DNA of 64,000 nucleotides from Paracoccus pantotrophus. GTDB lineage: Bacteria; Pseudomonadota; Alphaproteobacteria; Rhodobacterales; Rhodobacteraceae. The position numbers were made by a program, and so were the translations under genes. Position 1 is the stretch's first letter; the number at the start of each line of letters is the position of its first letter. The notes below the pieces were generated by a model. The model saw only the letters and a list, made by a program, of their open reading frames with translations. It did no database searches and was not told the origin of the DNA. The stretch spans positions 752,501-816,500 of the forward strand of contig NZ_CP044426.1 in the NCBI RefSeq assembly GCF_008824185.1, given 5' to 3'. Positions 26,584-35,479 of this stretch are shown here, piece by piece.

Positions 26584-29418
26584 ATGGCCATGCTGGACGG
26601 CGCAATCGCATCGGGAACTTTCGACCAACTCGCTTCCGCGCTGCGGCGGGCCGGCTTTGCCGGCGAGATCGAGGTCGACAGCGCATTGCGCGCCGCCATG
26701 TCCACCGACAATTCGGTCTACCAGATTTTCCCGGACCTGATCGTCGCGCCTCGCGATGCCGACGATCTGGTGCGACTGCTTCGGGTCGTTGAGCAGCCCG
26801 CATTCGCCGGCATCGCCGTCACGGCGCGGGGCGGCGGCACCGGGACCAACGGGCAAAGCCTGAACCGGGGTGTGATCGTCGATATGCGCCGCCACATGAA
26901 CCGGCTGATCGCCATCGACGAAAAGGCGGGTTGGGCCGATGTTCAGCCGGGCATGGTGCTGGACGACCTGAACGAGCAGATCCGTGAAACCGGCTGGTTC
27001 TTTGCGCCCGAGACCTCGACTGCCAGCCGCTGCACCATCGGCGGGATGGTTGGCACCGATGCCTCGGGCAAGGGATCGCGCATCTATGGCAAGACCTCGG
27101 ACAATATCCTGGGATTGCAGATCGCCCGGCCGCAGGGGCTGCTGGATAGCCTGGCCGCCCCGCCGGACTGGGCGCGCGGCATGCTGGCCCGCGCCGAGGC
27201 CGCTGCAAGGGCCGGCCGCGCGGCCTTCGTCGCCAATACGCCCCGCCTGAACCGCCGTTTCACCGGCTATGACCTGGAACGCGCCTGCCCTGACCAGGGC
27301 GGCTTTCAGTGGTGGCGGCTGTTTCTTGGGGCCGAGGGCACATTGGGCCTGCTGAGCCGCATCCGCGTCCGGCTACGCCGGATCCCGCGCGAAAAGCGCC
27401 TGATCGTCGTCGGCTTCGACAGTTTTCGCGGGGCGCTGGCCGCGGCCTCGCCATTGCTGGCGGCCGATCCGACGGCCATCGAGGTGATGGACGAGACCGT
27501 GCAGGCCATCGCCGAACAGGCCGGCATCCTGCGGCGGTTGCCGTCCGGCCTGCGGGCCGGAAGGGAACGTCGCGTCGCCTATCTCTTCATCGAGCTGAAT
27601 GGCGATGATGCCGCGCTGCTTGACCGAAAACTAGACCATTGCCGCCGGATCCTGCGGGGATTGCCCGATGCCGGCGCCCTGCATGTGGCCGCCGACCCGG
27701 CCGAGATCCGCGAACTCTGGGCGATCCGCTCGGCGGGTGTCGGGCTGCTGGGCAAGGTGGACGGTGCCGCGCGGCCCATCGCCTTCGTCGAGGATGCGGT
27801 AGTGCCGCCCGAGAACCTGCCCGCCTTCATCGACGGTTTCCTGGACATCCTGTCGCGCAACGGGTTGGGGTTCGGCATCCATGGCCATGTCGATGTGGGC
27901 TGCCTGCATATCCGCCCGGCGCTGAACATCGACAGCCCGCGGGACCGGGCGCGGCTGGTCGCCGTATCGGACGCGGTATTCGCCCTGACGCGGCAGCATG
28001 GCGGCATCTTCTGGGGCGAACATGGCAAGGGGCTGCGCGGCGCCTATCTGCGCGAATGGATCGGGCCCGAAGCCTATGCGGCGCTGCAAGGCGTCAAGGC
28101 CGCCTTCGACCCGTCGGGACGCTTTAACCCCGGCAAGCTGGTCAGCAATGGCGGTGCGATCATGGGGATCGCCACGACGCCCTTTCGCGATTTCAACGCG
28201 CCCGAGGGCGACCCGCTGGAGCGCGCCTTTCGCTGCAATGGCAATGCGCAATGCCTGAGCTATGCGGCCGCGACGCCGATGTGTCCCAGTTTCAAGGCCA
28301 CCGCCGACCTGCGCCACAGCCCCAAGGGGCGTGCCGATGCGCTGCGCGCCTGGCACAAGGCCCGGCAAGAGGAAGGCCCCGACCTGCCGCGCCGCGAGGC
28401 CGACCTGCGCGCCGTTCTCGACACCTGCCTGGGCTGCAAGGCCTGTGCCTCCGCCTGTCCGGTCCAGGTGGACATCCCGACCATGCGCGCGGCCTTCCTG
28501 GCGGATTATTTCGCCCGTCATGCCCGGCCGATGGCCGACCGGCTGATCCTGGCGGCCGAGCGGTTCAGCCCGCTGGCCCTGCGCTTTGCCCCAGTGCTGG
28601 CGCCCCTCTGGCCCCTGGCCGCGCGGCTTGCCGAATGGCTGACCGGCAGCCGCGACCTGCCCCGGCGGATCGCGCGCCTGCCGCGGGATCTCTGGCTGGA
28701 CGAGGCCGATCTGGCGGACGCCTTGCCCGAGGGCAGCGTGATTCTGGTCCAGGACTGGTTCACCGCGCTTTTCGACGGCCGGGTTCAGCACCAGGTGATC
28801 GCCGGGCTGCGGGTGCTGGGCTATCGGCCCAGGCTGCTGCGGATGCGCCCGGCCGGCAAGGCGGCGCAGGGGGCGGGCGACCGGGCCGGGTTCGAGGCGA
28901 TGGCGCGTACCCTGGTCCGGCGGCTTGACCGCGCGGCAGCGACCGGCGCGCCGCTGGTCGCCTTCGAGCCCGCCTTTGCGATGATGCTGCGCCAGGATTA
29001 TCCTAGGGCGGGCTTTGCCCCGCCGCCGGTCCTGCTGCCGCAGGAATTCCTGTCTGCCGAGGCCAGGCGCCGCCGCTTTCCGCAGGCCCGCGCCGGGCAG
29101 ACGGCGCGGCTTCTGTCCCATTGCACCGAGGCGACCGGACTGCCCGAGGCAGGGGCGCTTTGGGCGCGCGTCTTTCAGGCCCTGGGCATGCAGGTCCAGA
29201 CCCCGGCGACCGGATGCTGCGGCATGGCCGGGCTGTTCGGCCACCAGAACCGGCACCAGGCCATGTCGCGCAAGCTGTTCGACCTGTCATGGCGCGAGCA
29301 CCTGGAATCGGGCGAGACGGTGCTTGCCGCCGGGTTCTCCTGCCGGTGCCAGGCCGAACGGCTGGCGGGGCGGGTTCCGGCGCATCCGCTGGGCCTGATC
29401 GCCGAGGCCCTGAGATAA
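26584..29418 (+). CDS. YdiJ-like FAD/4Fe-4S D-2-hydroxyacid dehydrogenase
   Basis: 944 residues from ATG 26584; ATG 26590, with GGGGA five bases before it, is equally plausible. Residues 1-500 are an FAD-binding PCMH/GlcD domain (VTARGGGTGTNGQSLNRGVIVD, then the C-terminal FAD-oxidase part). After that comes a ferredoxin-like region with CNGNAQC...MCPSF and CLGCKACASACPVQVD, i.e. two Fe-S sites, and a CCG-type C-terminal domain (TGCCGMAGLFGHQNRH). The layout is that of E. coli YdiJ, a D-2-hydroxyglutarate dehydrogenase. It likely oxidises a D-2-hydroxyacid and passes electrons to the quinone pool. Confidence 0.9.
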   Translation: MAMLDGAIASGTFDQLASALRRAGFAGEIEVDSALRAAMSTDNSVYQIFPDLIVAPRDADDLVRLLRVVEQPAFAGIAVTARGGGTGTNGQSLNRGVIVDMRRHMNRLIAIDEKAGWADVQPGMVLDDLNEQIRETGWFFAPETSTASRCTIGGMVGTDASGKGSRIYGKTSDNILGLQIARPQGLLDSLAAPPDWARGMLARAEAAARAGRAAFVANTPRLNRRFTGYDLERACPDQGGFQWWRLFLGAEGTLGLLSRIRVRLRRIPREKRLIVVGFDSFRGALAAASPLLAADPTAIEVMDETVQAIAEQAGILRRLPSGLRAGRERRVAYLFIELNGDDAALLDRKLDHCRRILRGLPDAGALHVAADPAEIRELWAIRSAGVGLLGKVDGAARPIAFVEDAVVPPENLPAFIDGFLDILSRNGLGFGIHGHVDVGCLHIRPALNIDSPRDRARLVAVSDAVFALTRQHGGIFWGEHGKGLRGAYLREWIGPEAYAALQGVKAAFDPSGRFNPGKLVSNGGAIMGIATTPFRDFNAPEGDPLERAFRCNGNAQCLSYAAATPMCPSFKATADLRHSPKGRADALRAWHKARQEEGPDLPRREADLRAVLDTCLGCKACASACPVQVDIPTMRAAFLADYFARHARPMADRLILAAERFSPLALRFAPVLAPLWPLAARLAEWLTGSRDLPRRIARLPRDLWLDEADLADALPEGSVILVQDWFTALFDGRVQHQVIAGLRVLGYRPRLLRMRPAGKAAQGAGDRAGFEAMARTLVRRLDRAAATGAPLVAFEPAFAMMLRQDYPRAGFAPPPVLLPQEFLSAEARRRRFPQARAGQTARLLSHCTEATGLPEAGALWARVFQALGMQVQTPATGCCGMAGLFGHQNRHQAMSRKLFDLSWREHLESGETVLAAGFSCRCQAERLAGRVPAHPLGLIAEALR

Positions 29419-29482
29419 GCAAGGGCCGGCGACTTGCCGGCCGCGCCCACCGCCCATAACCTGAGCGGGAAGGAGAACGACC

Positions 29483-30643
29483 ATGGCCGCCAGTATCCGC
29501 CATCTCAGGATGTTCCTGGTTCTGGGGCGCACGAATTCCGTCACCCGCGCGGCCGAGTCGAACCATGTCTCGCAACCGGCGGTCACGCAGGCCATGGCCA
29601 AGCTGGCGCGGGACAGCGGCCATGCGCTGTTCCAGCGCAGCCCGCAGGGCCTGTTCCTGACCGAGGCCGGCGAGATCCTGCACCATCGCGCCGACCGGGC
29701 GCTGCGGATGCTGGACAGGGCCATGGCCGACATGGACCGCGCCATCCGCATCCAGGCGACCTGGCAGCAGTTGGTCGCCCTGATCGCCGTGACCGAGACC
29801 GAGAACTTTACCCTGGCCGCGCGCCGGCTGGGTCTGGCGCAGCCGACCGTCCACCGCTCGACCACCATGCTGGAGGACGCGGCCGGGACGGTCTTTTTCC
29901 AGCGCACCGCGCATGGCCTGATCGCGACCCGCGCGGCATTGCAACTGGCGCAGGCCGCAAGGCTGGCCCTGGCCGAACTGGAACAGGCGGAATCCGACCT
30001 CGCCGCGCTCGACGGCCGCGAGGTCGGGCGCATCGTGATCGGGGCATTGCCATTGTCGCGCTCAGGCTGGCTGCCACGGGCGATCCTGGCCTTTCGCAAG
30101 GCCCGGCCGAGCTTTCCCTTTCAGGTCATCGACGGGCGCTACGACGAATTGCTTCTGGGGCTGCGCCGGGGCGAGATCGACATGATGCTGGGTGCGCTGC
30201 GCCTGCCCAGCCCGATCGAGGATATCGAGCAGAGGCGGCTTTTCGACGATGAGGTGGTGGTCGTGGCGCGGCGGGACCATCCCCTGATCTGGAAGGCTGA
30301 TCCGGGCATCCAGGACCTTGCGGCCTATCCCTGGGTAATGCCGCGCCGCTCGACGCCGCTCCGGCGGATCCTCGACACCTATTTCGCGGCACGCGCGCCG
30401 GTGGACATCGTCGAGACCTCCTCCGTCATCATGATGCGCGAGATCCTGCGCGAGAGCGATCATCTGGGCGGGGTGTCGCGGATGCAGGCCGAGGTGGAAT
30501 CCGAGGCGCTGTCGATCCTGCCGGTGCGGCTGCCCAACGCCATGCGGCCAATCGGCATCACCACCCGCGCCGGCTGGGAGCCGACGCGGACGCAGCGGGA
30601 TTTCATGGATCAGCTTTGCCGCACGGCCGCGCTGCTGTCCTGA
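29483..30643 (+). CDS. LysR-type regulator with two tandem HTH domains
   Basis: 386 residues, about 80 more than a normal LysR protein. The extra length is a second HTH: HTH-1 at about 5-64 (HLRMFLVLGRTNSVTRAAE, VSQPAVTQAMAKL) and HTH-2 at about 95-152 (WQQLVALIAVTETENFTLAA, LAQPTVHRSTTML). The effector domain follows from 180. Start after GGAAGGAGAACGACC. It sits between the YdiJ-like gene and the TRAP/gallate cluster and overlaps the convergent dehydrogenase gene by 34 bp. The target may be the TRAP/gallate genes; that is inference. Confidence 0.9.
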   Translation: MAASIRHLRMFLVLGRTNSVTRAAESNHVSQPAVTQAMAKLARDSGHALFQRSPQGLFLTEAGEILHHRADRALRMLDRAMADMDRAIRIQATWQQLVALIAVTETENFTLAARRLGLAQPTVHRSTTMLEDAAGTVFFQRTAHGLIATRAALQLAQAARLALAELEQAESDLAALDGREVGRIVIGALPLSRSGWLPRAILAFRKARPSFPFQVIDGRYDELLLGLRRGEIDMMLGALRLPSPIEDIEQRRLFDDEVVVVARRDHPLIWKADPGIQDLAAYPWVMPRRSTPLRRILDTYFAARAPVDIVETSSVIMMREILRESDHLGGVSRMQAEVESEALSILPVRLPNAMRPIGITTRAGWEPTRTQRDFMDQLCRTAALLS

Positions 30644-31539
30644 TCCCGGTCCTGCCCGGCGAACCGGCCCAGGATGGCATCGGCGCGCTCGGGATAGCTG
30701 TCGGTGCCCGCCGGCAGGCCCAGGTCGCCGATGCGCTGCTGCCAATCGGCGGTGGCGTTGGCCAACCCGTTCGGCAGGCCAAGCTCGGACAGCGTGGCGG
30801 CGACCTCGCGCATCTCGGCGGCGCGACGGCGGCCATGGACCATCATTCGCTCAAGGTTGTAGGCGGCCTGGCGTGGCCAGTCGATATCGGGATTCGATGC
30901 CTGGAGTGAGCCCAGTACCCGGTCCTCGATCCCGGCCCGGCGCGCGGCCAGGAGGCATTCGGCGGTCAGCGCCTCCATCCCCTTGATCATCACCGAGCGG
31001 ATCATCTTGATCGCCGAGGCCTGCCCCACCTCGGCCCCCGAGACCTGCGCCGTCATGCCAAGCGCCTCCAGCATCGCCAGCGCCTGCCCGGCATGGGGGC
31101 CGGCGATCAGCAGCGGCGTGCGGTGCAGCCGGGGATAGACCGGCGCCATGATCGCGACATCGACATAGCGCCCGCCGGCCGTCTCGACGATGCCGGCGGC
31201 GCGGCGCTTTGCGCCGGGCGAGCAACTGTTGCCGTCCAGCCAGAGCGCCCCCGGCGCCAAGTGCGGCGCCGCCTGTTCGGCTGCCAGCACTGCGCGATCC
31301 GCCGTCACCAGGCAGAAGACGGCGCCGGCATCCCGCAAGGCCCCGGCGCGGTCGGCGGCAAGGGTGACGCCCGTCGCCTCGGCCCGCCCGGCGGGCAGGG
31401 CCCGCGCCTGGGCATCGTCGCATTTCTCGTCATAGGCGTGCAGCCCGGCGGACAGGTCGCGGCCCCAGCCCTTTGCAAAGGCTTCGGCCGCCTCGCCGAA
31501 ACCGATGAAGGCGATCCTTGGCAATCGCTCGTCGCTCAT
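30610..31539 (-). CDS. 6PGDH-like NAD(P)-binding dehydrogenase with DUF1932 domain
   Basis: 309 residues from ATG 31539 after AGGAGAAG. Rossmann motif AFIGFGEAAEAFAKG at the start. The second half (ASAIKMIRSVMIKGMEALTAECLLAARRAG) is the DUF1932 domain that replaces the usual 6-phosphogluconate dehydrogenase C-terminus. It should oxidise a beta- or alpha-hydroxy acid; the substrate is unknown. It follows the TRAP permease gene and is probably in that operon. The 34-bp tail overlap with the LysR gene is convergent. Confidence 0.88.
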   Translation of the reverse strand: MSDERLPRIAFIGFGEAAEAFAKGWGRDLSAGLHAYDEKCDDAQARALPAGRAEATGVTLAADRAGALRDAGAVFCLVTADRAVLAAEQAAPHLAPGALWLDGNSCSPGAKRRAAGIVETAGGRYVDVAIMAPVYPRLHRTPLLIAGPHAGQALAMLEALGMTAQVSGAEVGQASAIKMIRSVMIKGMEALTAECLLAARRAGIEDRVLGSLQASNPDIDWPRQAAYNLERMMVHGRRRAAEMREVAATLSELGLPNGLANATADWQQRIGDLGLPAGTDSYPERADAILGRFAGQDRDQDSSAAVRQS

Positions 31540-31643
31540 GGTCTTCTCCTCGCATTTCAGTTGAATTCCGGAAGGTGCGACGCGGCCAAGGGCAGACCGG
31601 AAATAGCCTGCGCTTATGCCGCGCCCATGTGCCTTGGGCCGCC

Positions 31644-32951
31644 TCAGCCGAACATCGTATTCGGGATCAGCAAGGCAATCTGCGGCATCAGGATGATCAG
31701 CACCAGGCCCAGGATCATCGCCAGCAGAAAGGGCATCACGCCGCGGAACACCGTGGTCAGCGGCACGTCCTGCGCCACGCCACGGACGACGAAGACGTTC
31801 AGGCCGACCGGCGGGGTGATCATCCCCATCTCGATCACGATCACGGCGATCACGCCGAACCAGATCGGATCGAAACCCAGCGAGGTGACGACCGGAAAGA
31901 CGATCGGGATCGAGATCACCAACATGGACAACCCGTCCATGAACATGCCCATCACGACATAGACCAGGATGATGACGACCAGCGTGCCATAGGGGCCAAG
32001 GCCCGACCCCTGCAATCCCTCGCCCAGCAGCGCCGGGATCTGGGTGACGGCGAAGAACGGGTTCAGCACATTGGCGCCGATGACGATCATGTAGAGCATG
32101 GCCGAGGTCTTGAGCGTATCCATGACCGCATCGGCGAAGCCCGCCCAGCTGAGCCGGCGCGATGCGAGCGCCAGCAGGATCACCAGCGCCGCGCCGATGC
32201 CCGAGGCCTCGACCGGGGTGAAGGCGCCGACATAGATGCCGCCGATGGTCAGCACCATCACCGCGAGCAGCGGCCCGGCCTGCCCGAGGCTGCGCAGTCG
32301 CCCGGAGATGGGGACGTTCGGCCCAGCCGGTGCCTGGGCAGGGTCGCGCAGGGCCACCAGCCAGACCGTCGCCATGAACAGCACCATCAGCAGGAGGCCC
32401 GGCAGGATGCCCGCCATGAACAACCGGCCGATGGATTGCTCGGTCAGGATCGCGTAAAGCACGAAGCCGGTCGAGGGCGGGATCAGGAAGCCCAGCGTGC
32501 CGCCCGCCGCGACCGAGCCTGTGGCCAGCCCGTCGGCATAGCCCAGCCGCTTCATCTCGGGCAGGGCGACCTTGCCGATGGTCACCGCCGTCGCGACCGA
32601 CGAGCCCGACACGGCCGAGAAGGCCGCGCAGCCCAGGACCGAGGCCGAGGCGAGCCCGCCCCGGAAATGCCCGACCCAGGCGAAGGCCGCGTCGTAAAGC
32701 CCGCGCGAGAAGCCGGCGGCCGAGGCGATGTTGCCCAGAAGCACGAACATCGGGACCACGATCAGGGTTTCGCTGGCGACGGCGGAATAGCTTTCGGTCA
32801 GGATCAGCGCGCCTGCCGTACGTAACCCCTCCAGCGCCCACATGCCGAAAAAGCCCGACAGCAGCATCGCGAAGGCGACCGGCGTGCGAAAGATCATCAG
32901 GAAGAACAGCAGGAGGATGCCGAGCAGGCCGACAGTGGTCGGTTCCATCAT
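31644..32951 (-). CDS. dctM: TRAP transporter large permease DctM
   Basis: 435 residues with about 12 membrane helices. Family motifs: RTPVAFAMLLSGFFGMWAL, FVLLGNIASAAGFSRGLY and SGSSVATAVTIGKVALPEM. The start overlaps the small-permease stop by ATGA. Together with DctQ and DctP it imports an organic acid using the sodium gradient. Confidence 0.95.
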   Translation of the reverse strand: MMEPTTVGLLGILLLFFLMIFRTPVAFAMLLSGFFGMWALEGLRTAGALILTESYSAVASETLIVVPMFVLLGNIASAAGFSRGLYDAAFAWVGHFRGGLASASVLGCAAFSAVSGSSVATAVTIGKVALPEMKRLGYADGLATGSVAAGGTLGFLIPPSTGFVLYAILTEQSIGRLFMAGILPGLLLMVLFMATVWLVALRDPAQAPAGPNVPISGRLRSLGQAGPLLAVMVLTIGGIYVGAFTPVEASGIGAALVILLALASRRLSWAGFADAVMDTLKTSAMLYMIVIGANVLNPFFAVTQIPALLGEGLQGSGLGPYGTLVVIILVYVVMGMFMDGLSMLVISIPIVFPVVTSLGFDPIWFGVIAVIVIEMGMITPPVGLNVFVVRGVAQDVPLTTVFRGVMPFLLAMILGLVLIILMPQIALLIPNTMFG

Positions 32952-33448
32952 TCACCCCCGCTGCGCAGGATCGCGACGAATTGCGCCAGAAGGACCAGGA
33001 CGCACAGCGCCATGCCAAGGGCCAGGATGCCGTAGAAGGGCCAGATCGGCAGGGCCAGCATGTTGGTGGTGTCGCCGAATTCACGGGCGTCCAGCGCCTT
33101 CAGCACGGCGCGCTGGACCAGCACCGACAGCACGAAGCCCGAAAGCAGGCGCGAGCCCAGGTCGCCCGCCAGCCGGCCCCAACGGCCGAGGGCGTTGTCG
33201 AAGACGTCGACGCCGACATGGCCGCGCTGTTCCGTGCAATAGGGTAGCGCGGCCATGACCAATGCCACGGCGGTCATCTGGTTGATTTCGTTCAGGCCAA
33301 GGACGGGCGTGCCGAAGGCATAGCGCAGCACGACCCCGGCCGAGATCACGACCACCAGAAAGATCAGGGCGACGGCCGCGATCACGGCCAGCCATCTCGT
33401 CGCCCGGTCGAGCCAGCCCAGGCCGGGCAGGGGGCGTTGCGCCTGCAT
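32948..33448 (-). CDS. dctQ: TRAP transporter small permease DctQ
   Basis: 166 residues with four membrane helices; GLNEINQMTAVALVMAALPYCTEQRGHVGVDVF is the DctQ signature. It starts just after the dctP stop (3 bp) and ends overlapping dctM. Confidence 0.93.
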   Translation of the reverse strand: MQAQRPLPGLGWLDRATRWLAVIAAVALIFLVVVISAGVVLRYAFGTPVLGLNEINQMTAVALVMAALPYCTEQRGHVGVDVFDNALGRWGRLAGDLGSRLLSGFVLSVLVQRAVLKALDAREFGDTTNMLALPIWPFYGILALGMALCVLVLLAQFVAILRSGGE

Positions 33449-33451
33449 AGC

Positions 33452-34423
33452 CTATTGCGCCTTCAATGCATCGGCGACGGCCTGGCCGCCCTCGGTTGCG
33501 GCGATCGCATCCGCCGTCACCTTTTCGGCTGCCGCGTCGAAGGGCGCGGCCTCGGTCTCGGTCAGGGTGATGACCTCCTTGCCGGCGGCGGCGGCGAAAT
33601 CGGCAAAGCCCTTTTCGGCCACGGTCAGCTGGACCTTCTGGCCGTCCAGCGAGACCTGCTTGCCGGCCTCGTCGATGACCTGTTGCTGTTCCGGCGACAG
33701 ATCGGCATAGGCATCGCGGTTCATCAGGATGAAAAAGGGCGAATTCGTCGTTTTCATCCCTTTGGTGATGTAATTGGCGACCTCGCCCAGCTTGAAGGCG
33801 TTGACCGCGGTGCCGTCGATCATGGCGCCGTCGATGACGCCGGTCTGCAAGGCGTTGTAGATCTCCGATACCGGCATCGAGACCGGGGTCGCGCCCCAGG
33901 CCTCGACCAGCAGGCCGGTATTGCGCGAGGGCACGCGGATCTTCATGCCCTTGACGTCGTCGAGGCTGCGCACCGGCTTGGCACGGGTAAAGAGCACGTT
34001 TTCGGCGCTGGACCACAGGCCCACCAACTTGACCCTACGGTAGTCCGGGGCAAGCACGTCCAGGTGCTGCCACAGAGTCCGGGTGCCGTCGGCCTCGTCC
34101 AGGAGGCCGGGCAGTTCGGCGGTCAGGGTCAGCGGGAATTGCGAGGCGGTATAACCGGGCAGCGAAACCGCCAGTTCGGCCACGCCGTCCACGACCCGGG
34201 AATATTGCTCGACCGGACCGGCACCCAGCTCGCCGCCATTATAAAGCTTGACGGTCAGCGCGCCCTCGGTGCCCTGCTGGACGGCCTGGGCGAAGGGTTC
34301 GAAGGCGCCCTCTACATAGGGATGTGTTGACGCCATGTAATTGGCGAATTTGAGCGTTTCGGCCATCGCTGCCGGAGGCAGCAGCGACAGCGACAGCGTT
34401 GCAAGTGTCAGCATATGCTTCAT
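33452..34423 (-). CDS. dctP: TRAP transporter substrate-binding protein DctP
   Basis: 323 residues. Signal peptide to about residue 21 (LSLLPPAAMA). The DctP segment DDVKGMKIRVPSRNTGLLVEAWGATPV includes the carboxylate-binding Arg, followed by PVSEIYNALQTGVIDGAM. It is first gene of the leftward operon. Divergence from the gallate operon suggests an aromatic acid or a product of tannin breakdown as ligand. Confidence 0.93.
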   Translation of the reverse strand: MKHMLTLATLSLSLLPPAAMAETLKFANYMASTHPYVEGAFEPFAQAVQQGTEGALTVKLYNGGELGAGPVEQYSRVVDGVAELAVSLPGYTASQFPLTLTAELPGLLDEADGTRTLWQHLDVLAPDYRRVKLVGLWSSAENVLFTRAKPVRSLDDVKGMKIRVPSRNTGLLVEAWGATPVSMPVSEIYNALQTGVIDGAMIDGTAVNAFKLGEVANYITKGMKTTNSPFFILMNRDAYADLSPEQQQVIDEAGKQVSLDGQKVQLTVAEKGFADFAAAAGKEVITLTETEAAPFDAAAEKVTADAIAATEGGQAVADALKAQ

Positions 34424-34515
34424 GTGATCCTCCCGGATTGCGGGGCATGTCTGCCCATCTGACCCGGGGATAAGGCCGAAAGGTGGCGAGGCGCCAATTC
34501 AAAGGCCGGGCTCTG

Positions 34516-34529
34516 GCATAAATTTATGC
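34516..34529. promoter_or_regulatory. perfect 14-bp palindrome GCATAAATTTATGC
   Basis: Lies in the 280-bp gap between the divergent TRAP operon and the gallate operon, 93 bp before dctP and 175 bp before galB. The T-N11-A shape suits a LysR-type regulator. The remaining gap is GC-rich and holds no gene. Confidence 0.55.
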
Positions 34530-34703
34530 TATAGAGACGAGGCGCTGACTCAGCCGCACCGTCCTTGCGGCCGGCGGGGGTTGTGGCGGTCGCGGCCGGA
34601 GCAAGGACCGCAATAGCAAAAACTTATCAAGCCGGCCGTGCTTCCAATTTGAACCGGGGGCCGCGGGGACCGAAACTGGCGGCAACCGGAACGGAGGAAC
34701 ATC

Positions 34704-35432
34704 ATGCCCAAGACTGCCCTTGTCATATCCGCCCATGCTGCCGATTTCGTCTGGCGCTGCGGTGGGGCCATCGCGCTGCATGCGGCCAAGGGTTATGAGG
34801 TCACCGTGCTGTGCCTGTCCTTCGGCGAACGCGGCGAAAGCGCCAAGCTGTGGAAAGAGCCGGGCATGACGCTGGACCGCGTCAAGGACGCCCGCCGGGC
34901 CGAGGCCGAAAAGGCAGCCGAGGCCCTTGGCGTGCATGACCTGGTCTGTCTCGACCTGGGCGACTACCCGCTGGAACTGACCCGCGCCGACAAGGACCGC
35001 GTGGTGGATGTGATCCGCAACGTCCAGCCTTCCTTCATGCTGAGCCACAGCCAGTTTGACCCCTACAATACCGACCACATGTATACGACGCAGGTGGCGC
35101 TGGAATGCCGGATGATCGCGCAGGCCTGGGGCCACAATCCGGGCCAGAAGGTGCTGGGTGCGCCGCAGCTCTACCTGTTCGAGCCGCACCAGACCGAGCA
35201 GATGGGCTGGAAGCCCGACACCTTCCTCGACATCACCCCGGTCTGGGACAAGAAGCGCGCCGCCATCGAATGCATGGCGGGGCAGGAACACCTGTGGGAC
35301 TATTACACCCGCGTCGCCCAGAACCGCGCCAATCACTTCAAGCGCAACTCGGGCGGCCAGTCCGGCGGGCGCGACTGCAAATATGCCGAGGGATTCCAGT
35401 CGATCTTCCCGCGCACGGTTGACGAACTCTGA
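34704..35432 (+). CDS. galB: 4-oxalomesaconate hydratase GalB (PIG-L family)
   Basis: 242 residues, start after ACGGAGGAACATC. PIG-L fold: the metal loop reads SAHAADFVWRCGGAIALHAA, with LDLGDYP and SHSQFDPYNTDH carrying further ligands. The tail AAIECMAGQEHLWDYYTRVA is characteristic of GalB rather than of sugar deacetylases. It hydrates 4-oxalomesaconate to 4-carboxy-4-hydroxy-2-oxoadipate in gallate and protocatechuate-4,5 catabolism. Neighbouring galC- and galD-like genes support this. Confidence 0.9.
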   Translation: MPKTALVISAHAADFVWRCGGAIALHAAKGYEVTVLCLSFGERGESAKLWKEPGMTLDRVKDARRAEAEKAAEALGVHDLVCLDLGDYPLELTRADKDRVVDVIRNVQPSFMLSHSQFDPYNTDHMYTTQVALECRMIAQAWGHNPGQKVLGAPQLYLFEPHQTEQMGWKPDTFLDITPVWDKKRAAIECMAGQEHLWDYYTRVAQNRANHFKRNSGGQSGGRDCKYAEGFQSIFPRTVDEL

Positions 35433-35479
35433 CCCTGCAGGGGCGGCCGGATAGCCCGCATGGGCAAGGAGGAGACGAG

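Noticed and set aside
27631..29256. 541-residue minus-strand frame
   Set aside because: Antisense to the YdiJ-like dehydrogenase; no recognisable domain.
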